A DNA stretch of 64,000 nt from assembly GCA_031259845.1 (NCBI GenBank), contig JAIRKZ010000190.1, forward strand, positions 1 through 64,000, in the 5' to 3' direction. The translations under genes were made by a program, and so were the position numbers. Below are positions 8,522-17,260 of this stretch, piece by piece. Numbering within the stretch: position 1 is the first letter of the stretch; each line of letters opens with the position of its first letter. Source of the stretch: Tannerellaceae bacterium (GTDB lineage Bacteria; Bacteroidota; Bacteroidia; Bacteroidales; Tannerellaceae). Under the pieces are notes generated by a model. That model was not told where the DNA came from. It did not search any database and saw only the letters and a list, made by a program, of their open reading frames with translations.

Positions 8522-10867
8522 ATGCAAAAAAATCTCGTAATCGTGGAATCGCCGGCAAAGGCAAAGACACTGGAAAAGTTCTTGGGTAAAGATTTCAAAG
8601 TGATGTCAAGCTATGGCCATATCCGCGATTTGAAAACAAAAGAATTCAGTATTGATATCGAGAATAACTACAAGCCTGAATACGTTATCCCTGACGACAA
8701 AAAGAAATTAGTTGCCGAACTGAAAGCAGAAGCGAAAAAAGCCGGAACGGTTTGGCTGGCTTCCGATGAAGACCGCGAAGGAGAAGCCATTTCATGGCAT
8801 TTATCAGAAGTGCTGAAGCTCGACCTTGAAAGCACCAAACGCATCGTTTTCCATGAAATTACGAAGAATGCCATATTACATGCCGTTGAAACGCCGCGTA
8901 CCATAGACATAAACCTGGTGAATGCACAACAAGCCCGCAGGGTGTTAGACCGCATTGTAGGATTCCAGCTTTCGCCTATCTTATGGAGAAAAGTGAAACC
9001 GGCCTTATCCGCCGGCCGCGTACAATCGGTTGCCGTAAGGTTAATTGTAGAACGCGAACGCGAAATAGGCGCTTTCATGCCGGAAGCGTCCTTCCGGGTT
9101 ATCGCAGAATTTATATTGCCGGATGGCGCTACGCTGCTGAAAGCGGAACTTTATAAACGGCTCAAGACAAAAGAAGAAGTACTGGCGCTTCTTACGATTT
9201 GCCAAAAGGCTGCTTTCTCTATTGACGATATTTCAACCAAACCGCTCAAGAAGTCGCCCGCGCCCCCGTTTACAACCTCTACGTTGCAACAGGAAGCAGC
9301 GCGCAAACTCGGCTATTCGGTTTCGCAAACCATGATGCTTGCCCAGCGGTTATACGAGTCGGGACTAATCACCTATATGCGTACCGACTCCGTAAACCTG
9401 AGTGATTTAGCCTTAGGCACGGCCAAAGAAACCATCGTAAAAAACTATGGCGACAAGTACTATAAATTCCGCCAATACAACACAAAGACAAAAGGCGCAC
9501 AGGAAGCGCACGAAGCGATTCGCCCCACTTACATCAACAACGAAGAAATAAACGGGACAGTGCAGGAAAAGCGATTGTACGAATTGATACGCAAACGTAC
9601 AATCGCCTCGCAAATGGCCGACGCCGAACTTGAACGTACAACAATCTCGATAAGCATTTCCGGCGCAAAAGAGAAATTCGCAGCGGTAGGCGAAGTATTG
9701 GTATTTGACGGTTTCCTGCAAGTATACCGCGAGGATACGGACGACGAGAATGAAAAAGAACAGGAAAACGGGCTTCTGCCTCCGGTAAGTATCAACGACT
9801 CACTCAAACTGAAAGGGATTGTAGCTACCGAACGTTTCACCCAACGCCCCCCCAGACATACGGAAGCCAGCCTGGTGCGCCGCCTGGAAGAGTTGGGCAT
9901 CGGCCGCCCTTCCACATACGCGCCCACCATCCATACCATACAGAATCGCGAATATGTGGAAAAAGGAGACAGGGAAGGCACGGAACGCCGGTATACGGTC
10001 ATCTCCCTGGCGGCCAATAAAATCTCGGAAACGGAGAAACGGGAAATCACCGGCGCCGACCGCAACAAACTGTTACCAACCGACATCGGCATAGTGGTGA
10101 ACGACTTTCTGATGGAATATTTCCCCGATGTATTGGATTACAACTTTACAGCGAATGTGGAAAAAGAATTTGACACGATTGCCGAAGGACGGATGGAATG
10201 GACGGAAGCTATAGACAAATTCTACAAAGTATTCCATCCGATTGTAGAGAAAACGGCTGCCGTTAAAACAGAACATAAAGTAGGCGAACGCGAATTAGGT
10301 ATTGACCCTGTATCGGGTAAGCCGGTTTTCGTAAAGATCGGCCGTTTCGGCCCGGTAGTTCAGTTAGGGGCGGCGAATCCCGAAGACAAGAGCGCTCCCA
10401 AACCACAATTCGCCTCTCTGCTGAAAGGCCAGTCCATTGAAAAGCTAACGCTGAAGGAAGCCCTTAAACTATTTGACTTACCCCGTACGGTAGGCGAATA
10501 TGAAGGAAAGACGGTGGTTGCCGGTATTGGCCGTTTCGGCCCGTTTGTCCGCCACGACAGCAAATTCATCTCTATTCCCAAGGATAAAGACCCGCTGACA
10601 ATAACCCTGGAAGAAGCCGGAGAGTTAATCGATGAAAAACGAATCAAAGAAGCGCAACGCAGCTTCAAGAAGTTTGACGAAGAACCCGGTATGGAAATCC
10701 TCAACGGCCGTTTCGGCCCTTACATCGCCTACAAAGGAAGCAACTACAAAATCCCCAAAACGATAAAAGACCCCAAAGAGATTACGCTGGAAGAAGCGAT
10801 GAAAATCGTAAACGAAGCCGTCGAAAAGCCGGCGCCAAAGAAACGGGGGGCCCGGAAGAAAAGCTGA
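8522..10867 (+). CDS. topA: DNA topoisomerase I
   Basis: 781 residues from MQKNLVIVESPAKAKTLEKF; an upstream in-frame ATG would add 33 unlike residues and precede the promoter. The type IA enzyme relaxes negative supercoils by single-strand passage. The Toprim domain (about 3-115) has the catalytic Glu in VESPAKAK and DEDREGEA. The active-site Tyr is about residue 285 in YMRTDS. Instead of the Zn ribbons of E. coli TopA, the C-terminus has three Topo C-terminal repeats, each with GRFGP, and then a basic tail (PKKRGARKK). It converges on argS with a 4-bp gap. Confidence 0.97.
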   Translation: MQKNLVIVESPAKAKTLEKFLGKDFKVMSSYGHIRDLKTKEFSIDIENNYKPEYVIPDDKKKLVAELKAEAKKAGTVWLASDEDREGEAISWHLSEVLKLDLESTKRIVFHEITKNAILHAVETPRTIDINLVNAQQARRVLDRIVGFQLSPILWRKVKPALSAGRVQSVAVRLIVEREREIGAFMPEASFRVIAEFILPDGATLLKAELYKRLKTKEEVLALLTICQKAAFSIDDISTKPLKKSPAPPFTTSTLQQEAARKLGYSVSQTMMLAQRLYESGLITYMRTDSVNLSDLALGTAKETIVKNYGDKYYKFRQYNTKTKGAQEAHEAIRPTYINNEEINGTVQEKRLYELIRKRTIASQMADAELERTTISISISGAKEKFAAVGEVLVFDGFLQVYREDTDDENEKEQENGLLPPVSINDSLKLKGIVATERFTQRPPRHTEASLVRRLEELGIGRPSTYAPTIHTIQNREYVEKGDREGTERRYTVISLAANKISETEKREITGADRNKLLPTDIGIVVNDFLMEYFPDVLDYNFTANVEKEFDTIAEGRMEWTEAIDKFYKVFHPIVEKTAAVKTEHKVGERELGIDPVSGKPVFVKIGRFGPVVQLGAANPEDKSAPKPQFASLLKGQSIEKLTLKEALKLFDLPRTVGEYEGKTVVAGIGRFGPFVRHDSKFISIPKDKDPLTITLEEAGELIDEKRIKEAQRSFKKFDEEPGMEILNGRFGPYIAYKGSNYKIPKTIKDPKEITLEEAMKIVNEAVEKPAPKKRGARKKS

Positions 10868-10871
10868 CGGA

Positions 10872-12665
10872 TCACATCCTTTCCGGCGCTTCAATGCCCA
10901 GCAGCGACATGGCAGACCTCACAACTTTGGCTACATTAGCGGAGAGTACGAGGCGGAATGTTTTTATACCGGCATTTTCTTCGCGCAGGATAGAATAGTC
11001 GTGATAGAACTGGTTGTATTCCTTTACCAGGTCGTACGTATAATTACAAATCAAAGCCGGGCTACAGGCTGCGCCGGCCTCTTCTACTATCGAAGCAAAC
11101 GCTGCGATTAATTGCACCAGGGTTTCTTCCTTTTCAGAGAGAGGAGTAGACGGCGGCAATGCGCCGGGTAAGACGATTCCCTGTGCGTCCGCCTTTCTTA
11201 ATACGGAGCAGATACGGGCATAGGTATATTGAATAAACGGGCCGGTATTTCCGTTGAAATCAATGGATTCTTTCGGATTGAACGTCATATTTTTCCGCGG
11301 GTCTACTTTCAGTATAAAGTATTTCAACGAACCAAGTCCCACGATACGGGCGATATTCCCGGATTCTTCGGGAGTCATCTCGTCTATTTTTCCTAATTCC
11401 TGCGATATTTCATAGGCTGTCCGGATCATTTCTTCCATCAGTTCGTCGGCGTCTACTACCGTACCCTCGCGGCTCTTCATTTTTCCTTCCGGAAGTTCCA
11501 CCATACCGTATGAGAAATGCACCAATCCTTTCCCGAAAGCGAATCCTAATTTATCCAGAAGTATCGACAGAACCTGGAAGTGATAGTTTTGTTCATTCCC
11601 CACCACATAAATCATCTTGTCAATCGGATAATCGTCAAACCGCAGCTTGGCCGTCCCTATATCCTGCGTCATATAAACGGACGTTCCGTCGGCGCGAAGC
11701 AACAGCTTTTCATCCAGGCCGTCTTTTGTCAAATCGGCCCATACCGACGTATCGCTGCGTTCATAGAACACGCCTTCTTTTACGCCGCGCAACACTTCGT
11801 TTTTTCCTTCAAGGTAGGTTTCCGATTCATAATAGATTTTGTCGAAATCCACTCCCATTTTTTTATAGGTTTCATCGAATCCTGCATATACCCACCCGTT
11901 CATCTTATTCCATAAGGAGCGGACAGATTCGTCGCCGGCTTCCCATTGGCGAAGCATTTCCCGCGCCTCGGCCATCAAGGCGGATTGCGCTTCGGCTTCT
12001 TCTTTCGTAAGCCCTTTTGCTGCCAGTTCCTTTAGTTCTTCCTTGTATTTCCTGTCGAACAATACATAATAATCGCCAATTAAATGATCGCCTTTCTTGC
12101 CCGACGACTCCGGCGTTTCGCCGTTTCCCCACTTTTCCCAGGCAAGCATGGATTTACAAATATGAATGCCTCTGTCGTTTACGATATTGGTTTTTACCAC
12201 CTTATATCCATTGGCTTTCATTATTTCAGACAAGCTGTATCCCAGCAAATTATTACGTATATGTCCTAAATGCAATGGTTTATTGGTGTTGGGCGAAGAA
12301 TATTCTATCATCACCAGGGGAGATTTTTCAGTAGCCTCCTTTATTCCATACGCGGGTTGCCGGTGAATGTCATTCAGTATCGTAATCCAGCAGGAAGGGG
12401 CAATCGTAAGATTTAAAAAGACATTGATCACATTACAGGCTGCTATGGCCGGTTCGTTCTCTTTTAAATAATCGCCTATTTCGCGGGCCGTAGCGTCGGG
12501 CGACTTTTTAGATATACGGAGAAACGGGGCTACCACCAGTGTGAGATGCCCTTTAAATTCTTTTTTTGTTTTCTGCAATTGAATTTGTTCCGCAGCTACT
12601 TCCGCTCCATAAAGCGATTGTATGGCTGCTATAATTGATCCGGTAATTTGCTGTTCGATACCCAT
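10872..12665 (-). CDS. argS: Arginyl-tRNA synthetase
   Basis: 597 residues from MGIEQQITGSIIAAI; an upstream in-frame Met at 12707 would add 14 residues and overlap the -7 box at 12705-12712, so I reject it. Class I enzyme that charges tRNA-Arg. The N-terminal Add1-like domain (1-110) is followed by the Rossmann domain with the HIGH motif as HLGHIRN (about 124-130) and the KMSKS counterpart as KMKSREGT (about 390). The C-terminal DALR anticodon domain ends VVRSAMSLLGIEAPERM. Divergent from the POT transporter gene. Confidence 0.97.
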   Translation of the reverse strand: MGIEQQITGSIIAAIQSLYGAEVAAEQIQLQKTKKEFKGHLTLVVAPFLRISKKSPDATAREIGDYLKENEPAIAACNVINVFLNLTIAPSCWITILNDIHRQPAYGIKEATEKSPLVMIEYSSPNTNKPLHLGHIRNNLLGYSLSEIMKANGYKVVKTNIVNDRGIHICKSMLAWEKWGNGETPESSGKKGDHLIGDYYVLFDRKYKEELKELAAKGLTKEEAEAQSALMAEAREMLRQWEAGDESVRSLWNKMNGWVYAGFDETYKKMGVDFDKIYYESETYLEGKNEVLRGVKEGVFYERSDTSVWADLTKDGLDEKLLLRADGTSVYMTQDIGTAKLRFDDYPIDKMIYVVGNEQNYHFQVLSILLDKLGFAFGKGLVHFSYGMVELPEGKMKSREGTVVDADELMEEMIRTAYEISQELGKIDEMTPEESGNIARIVGLGSLKYFILKVDPRKNMTFNPKESIDFNGNTGPFIQYTYARICSVLRKADAQGIVLPGALPPSTPLSEKEETLVQLIAAFASIVEEAGAACSPALICNYTYDLVKEYNQFYHDYSILREENAGIKTFRLVLSANVAKVVRSAMSLLGIEAPERM

Positions 12666-12704
12666 AACGTATATATCTAATTGATCCTGTTTGTATTTTG
12701 CCCG

Positions 12705-12712
12705 CAAAGGTA
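12705..12712 (-). promoter_or_regulatory. -7 box for argS
   Basis: Read on the minus strand this is TACCTTTG, an exact TAnnTTTG match, ending 39 bp before the argS ATG. No clear TTG sits 19 bp upstream of it. Confidence 0.5.
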
Positions 12713-12733
12713 CATTTTTTATTAAAAGACTAC

Positions 12734-12763
12734 TTGTGTTTTACAGGTATTCCGCTATCTTTA
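12734..12763 (+). promoter_or_regulatory. Promoter for the POT transporter
   Basis: TTG at 12734-12736 and TATCTTTA at 12756-12763 (7 of 8 consensus positions) are spaced 19 bp apart. The -7 box ends 29 bp before the ATG at 12793. Confidence 0.6.
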
Positions 12764-12792
12764 CGGGCAAACTTTATCAGCTTTTACCTAAA

Positions 12793-14226
12793 ATGAATAC
12801 TTTCAGCAATTTTCCCCGCACCTTTTGGGTGGCTAATACGATTGAACTGTTTGAGCGATGGGCCTGGTATGGCTTCTTTATGTTGTTTGCAAACTATTTA
12901 ACCGGCTCGTCCGATTTGGGAGGGCTGGAATTTTCGCAAAGCCAGAAAGGCACAATCATGGGCGTAGGCACCGGAATCCTTTATTTCCTTCCCGTATTAA
13001 CCGGCGCCATCGCCGACCGTTACGGCTATAAGCGCGTTTTGCTTCTTGCTTTCGCCGTATATATTTCCGCTTTTATATTACTCCCCCTGTTTTCCTCCTT
13101 CACCGGCGTTTTCCTGATGTATATTTACCTGGCCATAGGGGCCGCCCTGTTCAAGCCTGTTATACAGGCCACAATAGCTAAAACAACGACCGAAGCAACC
13201 TCTTCCATCGGCTTCGGCATTTTCTATATGATGGTAAATGTGGGCGCTTTCTTTGGCCCGGTAGTGACGCTCCTGTTTAAAGGCTCTTCCCATCTTGTCT
13301 TTTATGTTTCCGCTGCAATGGCAGGCCTTAACCTGCTGATTCTGCCTTTTTACAAAGAACCCGGGCGGGATGGGAGCAAACAACCTGGGCAATCATTAGG
13401 AGAAACATTCAGGAGCATATTCCTGAACATGGCGGGTATCTTTAAGGATGGCAAGTTTATCCTGTTCCTGCTGATTGTTGCCGGTTTCTGGACGATGTAT
13501 AATCAACTGTTCTTTACGCTTCCCGTCTTTGTGGCCCAATGGGTGGATACAAGTGCGCTCTATCACTTTTTTCATGCCCATATACCCTTTATCAGTGAGA
13601 ATTACAGTCCGGCGCCCGGCGTAATGGATGCGGAATTTGTTACCAACATGGATGCTTTTTTTATTATCCTGTTCCAGGTGCTTATATCCGGTTTGGTGAT
13701 GCGTCTGAAACCTCTTCACGCCATGATGACCGGTTTTCTGGTATGCTCTGTCGGCATGGCGCTCACGTTTGTTTCGCAGAACGTATTATTCACAATGGTA
13801 GCCATCCTGATTTTCGGATTGGGCGAAATGGCAGGTTCGCCCAAAATATCCGAATATATCGGCCGGTTGGCGCCCGACGGCAAGAAAGCGCTATATATGG
13901 GGTATTCCTTTATCCCCGTATTTATCGGCAATGTACTGGCCGGGATTGTTTCGGGGGTTGTGTATCAACGGATGTCCGACAAAGTAGATATCGCTTATCG
14001 TTTTGCCACGGAGAATGGATTACATATACCAAAAGATTTATCCACCAATGCCTCTTTTGAAGAAATAGCCCGCCAGGTAAACCTCACTCCGCAAGGATTA
14101 ACAAACCTGCTATGGGATACGTACAGCCCTTCCGGTATATGGGCGGTATTATTAGGCATAGGCCTCTTTGCCGTGGCATCACTCTTTATTTACGACAGGA
14201 TAATCTCCTCTGAAAAACAAAAATAA
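12793..14226 (+). CDS. Proton-dependent oligopeptide (POT/PTR2) transporter
   Basis: 477 residues from MNTFSNFPRTFW; an upstream in-frame ATG at 12691 would lie before the promoter. Major-facilitator inner-membrane protein with about 12-14 transmembrane segments. TM1 carries the POT proton-coupling motif as ELFERWAWYGFF (the ExxER signature), and the first cytoplasmic loop has DRYGYKRVLL. It should import di- and tripeptides with protons, which fits a peptide-using Bacteroidales lifestyle. A hydrophilic loop near residues 195-215 matches the usual central break of the two 6-TM bundles. No partner genes nearby. Confidence 0.9.
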   Translation: MNTFSNFPRTFWVANTIELFERWAWYGFFMLFANYLTGSSDLGGLEFSQSQKGTIMGVGTGILYFLPVLTGAIADRYGYKRVLLLAFAVYISAFILLPLFSSFTGVFLMYIYLAIGAALFKPVIQATIAKTTTEATSSIGFGIFYMMVNVGAFFGPVVTLLFKGSSHLVFYVSAAMAGLNLLILPFYKEPGRDGSKQPGQSLGETFRSIFLNMAGIFKDGKFILFLLIVAGFWTMYNQLFFTLPVFVAQWVDTSALYHFFHAHIPFISENYSPAPGVMDAEFVTNMDAFFIILFQVLISGLVMRLKPLHAMMTGFLVCSVGMALTFVSQNVLFTMVAILIFGLGEMAGSPKISEYIGRLAPDGKKALYMGYSFIPVFIGNVLAGIVSGVVYQRMSDKVDIAYRFATENGLHIPKDLSTNASFEEIARQVNLTPQGLTNLLWDTYSPSGIWAVLLGIGLFAVASLFIYDRIISSEKQK

Positions 14227-14246
14227 TACAGTATCTGTACGGATAA

Positions 14247-14306
14247 AGAAGTCGGTTTGCCTTCAAATCCGTCCAACAGTTTGTTCAGCATCAAACGCTG
14301 ACGGTC
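14247..14306 (-). pseudogene. Possible remnant of a Fic-family protein
   Basis: In one minus-strand frame the peptide DRQRLMLNKLLDGFEGKPTS resembles the segment before the C-terminal winged helix of DUF4172-type Fic proteins, which typically reads LLDGFEGKLTS. Nothing recognisable flanks it and the frame stops soon after. I judge it a short fossil; homology is from memory of the family, not a search. Confidence 0.35.
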
Positions 14307-14688
14307 ATATCCCCATCGCCGCATTGTGTGCGTTCCAATACCTCTGCTAAAAGAAGATAAGTAAAACCAGCCCGCTCCTGTCATTTTGCTATTTTATCAT
14401 TTTGTTATTTCATCCCCTCCCTGTCTTGCTTATTTGCACGCCAATCAGGGATAACTCCTGAAAACACGCTGCATTTGATACTTGCCTTTTGATAAAATAA
14501 CACAAAAAGAAAGGAAGTATTGACTATATGTGCGTCAATTAATCCTGTACAGATATAAAACAAAGCAAAAAGCAGCCGTTTACTATCTGTTTGCTCACTA
14601 AAAACAGCAGGTAAAAACAGTCGTTCCAGCGCCGTTCCGGGCCTCCGGAAGCCACTTTTCCGGGCGTTTCCGGGCCTTCCGTTTTTTC
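14307..14688. other. Gene-poor decayed region
   Basis: No credible coding frame between the POT gene and the truncated barrel gene. The interval has A/T-rich stretches, then a GC-richer run (about 14630-14680) with repeated TTCCGG/CCGGAA steps. A 91-codon minus-strand open frame here has no recognisable features and spans the repeat array, so I do not call it. Confidence 0.6.
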
Positions 14689-14776
14689 ATTGGGATGTCT
14701 CCACCAAGTCATTTCGATGCTTTTGTAAAGACATCGAAATGCTTTTGCAAAGTCATCGTAATCCTTTCCTGAAGAG
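14689..14776. repeat. 22-bp-period repeat array, copy A
   Basis: Ten-base cores (ATTGGGATGT, ATTTCGATGC, ATCGAAATGC, ATCGTAATCC) recur every 22 bp, separated by 12-base linkers such as CTTTTGTAAAGA-like sequences. The first core nearly equals that of copy C (46.5 kb) and linker lengths are identical to copies B and C, though core letters differ. It lies immediately upstream of the broken 5' end of the beta-barrel pseudogene. Confidence 0.75.
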
Positions 14777-14812
14777 TCCGCCATGTTTCCGGAAGCCTCT
14801 CGCCAAACAGTC

Positions 14813-16182
14813 AATACCGGCTCATTCGATTATGAAGACAAAGACTATACTTCCGACGATGGCAGTAAGTATAGTGATAAATTTGGTTTCGGATGGAAAA
14901 GTATGATGACCTCTTTGCGTTTAACCTCTTCGTTATCTTCCAATATGTATTTGTCATCTAATTTATATTATACCAATCTGAATAATTTCAAGTATTTACA
15001 GCAAAAATACACATCTTCAAATGACAATATGAATTTGAAAAACAATATTTTTTCAAATTTGGAAGAATTTGGATTAAAGTCTAAAATGGAACATAAACTT
15101 AATAACGACAATACATTATTCTATGGTATAGATTTATCCCGGCAATATTTTAAGCCGGAGTATATGGAGAAAACAGTAGATAAAAACAGCATGATATATG
15201 AGACCGGAAGATTAAGTTTAAAAACAATTGGGGTGTTTGTTTTTGATGAACTGGCTATAGCTGATTGGATGTTGGGAGCAGGTTTACGCAGCTCGGCTTA
15301 TAGTAATGGAAATAAAACACTCTTTACAGTAGAGCCTCGTATAAAAGCCAGCAAACTGTTAGGTGATAAAAATAAACTAATGTTAGCGTATGATTATACT
15401 GCTCAACCGATGCATTCTTTACATGAAACGACTTACACCGTGCAATGCGACTTTTGGGTTCCTTTTCAGGAAAACAAACTCCCTGTTGCGCAACAATATT
15501 CAATCGGTTGGAAAAACTACGCGACTTCAAATCTTACAATATCATTGGAGGCATATTGGAAAGAAATGGAAAACCTTCTCCGTATTGATAATCTGGGATA
15601 CTATATTGATTATCACGATAGCTATACTATCGGGAAAGGCCGTTCTTACGGGCTTGAGTTTATGGCGCAATATGGTTATAAAAAGTTTTCCACATGGCTA
15701 TCTTATACATTGTCTAAATCTACGCGTACTTTTGATAGCGGCAAACAGCCGTTCAAATATGATTCCCCTAATGACGTTTCCGCATTTGTGAGTTACGACG
15801 TACATAAAAAAATGACCGGACGAATACACTGTCATTTAATATGCAGTACCGTACAGGTATCCCATACTATATTCCTTCGGTAAATCTTCCCGGTATAGGT
15901 ATGCCTTCTTACGAAAACGGGTATGTTTATAAAGGCATTTCTTCTTTAAATTATATCCCCAAAAGCCCTAATACAAGATTACCCGATTATTTTAGAGTAG
16001 ATATAAATTTCACAATGGAGAAAAAACTGAAAAAGGGAGGCAGTAATACCTGGCAATTCTCATTACTGAACGCAACAGGGCACATAAATCCATATTCTGT
16101 TTATAGTGGAAGGGATGGGCGCTATAAAGCCTTTTTACTCATACCATTCATGCCGTTGCTTTCATTCAAGAGAGCGTTTTAA
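14813..16182 (+). pseudogene. Truncated, frameshifted outer-membrane beta-barrel receptor
   Basis: The C-terminal ~455 residues of an OMP_b-brl/TonB-receptor-like barrel survive. Signal peptide, regulatory fold and plug are missing; recognisable sequence begins at NTGSFDYEDKDY near 14813. The frame changes by -1 at a run of seven A (15806-15812): before it the frame reads YDVHKK, after it SFNMQYRTGIPYYIPS, a normal barrel segment, continuing to a natural C-terminus ending LSFKRAF. A/T-richer base use than the neighbours suggests separate origin. An intact barrel cannot be made; a homopolymer sequencing error could explain the shift but not the missing 5' part. Confidence 0.85.
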
Positions 16183-17114
16183 AAAAAACGGATTGACTGG
16201 CCTATACGCAATGTAGAAGTAGACTTTAAGCCGTTCAAACGGCATAGTTCGCTTACGGTAGAGCCGTATTTACGCGCTATTGCGCCAAGCGTATCGCCTG
16301 ATTTCACCCGGTGGTAAACCATTTGATTCGTTGAAGAGGTATAGATATTCGTATTCCGCCCATTGATTTTCACATTACGAAAAACATATAAGTCTTTATG
16401 CGGCGCTCCGTTTTCAAAATCAATAATCTCAGCCGGGTCAATCGCCTGCCCTAAGAAACGTGTTTCAAAATGCAAATGGGAACCCGTAGAACGCCCCGTA
16501 TTGCCTCCGAATGCAATCGGGTCGCCGGCACGGACAACATCATTTACGCCGACCAGAAAACCGGATAAATGTCCATAGACAGTCTCCAGCCCGTTCGGAT
16601 GGCGAATAACCAGGTAATTGCCATATCCGCGGCGTTCAAAATTACGGATACGTACTTTCCCCGAAAAGGCGGCGCGAATGGTATCCCCTACCTGTATTTT
16701 CAAATCAATACCCCGGTGCATGCGGCGCCGGCGAGGCCCATACTTGGACGTCACCCGTAACTCACTGGTAACGGGAAGGACAAAAGACGAACAGTCTATT
16801 TCGCAAGAATCAGGGAAAGCAACATCGCTATTATCCGTCTTGAAAGGGTCTACCCAGCGGGTATCCCAGTTAGAGCCATACAATTCATCCGCAGGGAAAA
16901 GCAACTCTTCCTGCTCTTCGAGGAGCAGTTCTTCCAATGTAGCTATTTTCTCTGTGGAAATATCTGTTTTTATAACCCGGTCGGCCATTAATTCCGAAAC
17001 CCGCTTATCCATCAATGTTGTTCTGTCTGTATTCCTTTGATCATCCTGTCCGGCAACGGTTGCCGAAAAAAATAATGTGGTAAAGCCTGCTAAAAATATT
17101 AATCGTATATTCAT
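16179..17114 (-). CDS. M23 metallopeptidase with C-terminal LysM domain
   Basis: 311 residues. Signal peptide about 1-22 (ending SATVAG). The M23 (LytM) domain spans about 120-235 with Zn-ligand motif HRGIDLK (His and Asp) and HLHFETRF (HxH). A LysM peptidoglycan-binding domain (about 266-310) carries YHRVKSGDTLGAIARKYG. It is a periplasmic or cell-wall endopeptidase that cuts peptide cross-links during growth or division, or an activator of amidases if inactive; the catalytic residues look intact. Its stop overlaps the end of the convergent pseudogene by 4 bp. Confidence 0.93.
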   Translation of the reverse strand: MNIRLIFLAGFTTLFFSATVAGQDDQRNTDRTTLMDKRVSELMADRVIKTDISTEKIATLEELLLEEQEELLFPADELYGSNWDTRWVDPFKTDNSDVAFPDSCEIDCSSFVLPVTSELRVTSKYGPRRRRMHRGIDLKIQVGDTIRAAFSGKVRIRNFERRGYGNYLVIRHPNGLETVYGHLSGFLVGVNDVVRAGDPIAFGGNTGRSTGSHLHFETRFLGQAIDPAEIIDFENGAPHKDLYVFRNVKINGRNTNIYTSSTNQMVYHRVKSGDTLGAIARKYGSTVSELCRLNGLKSTSTLRIGQSIRFF

Positions 17115-17260
17115 TTTGTCATTTTATCAACACCCACTCTGTGCGTTTCCCGGTAAAAAAACGATCCATCATATACCGGAGAGTTTTAAATGTCCGCCAA
17201 ATATCACAAAAATCGCGTAAGAACCCAAAAAAACAATCCAATTTTTAAATAAATTAGCTT

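Noticed and set aside
15806..15812. Programmed -1 ribosomal frameshift
   Set aside because: The gene lacks its signal peptide and plug region, so no functional product could come from it; no stimulatory stem-loop was evident.
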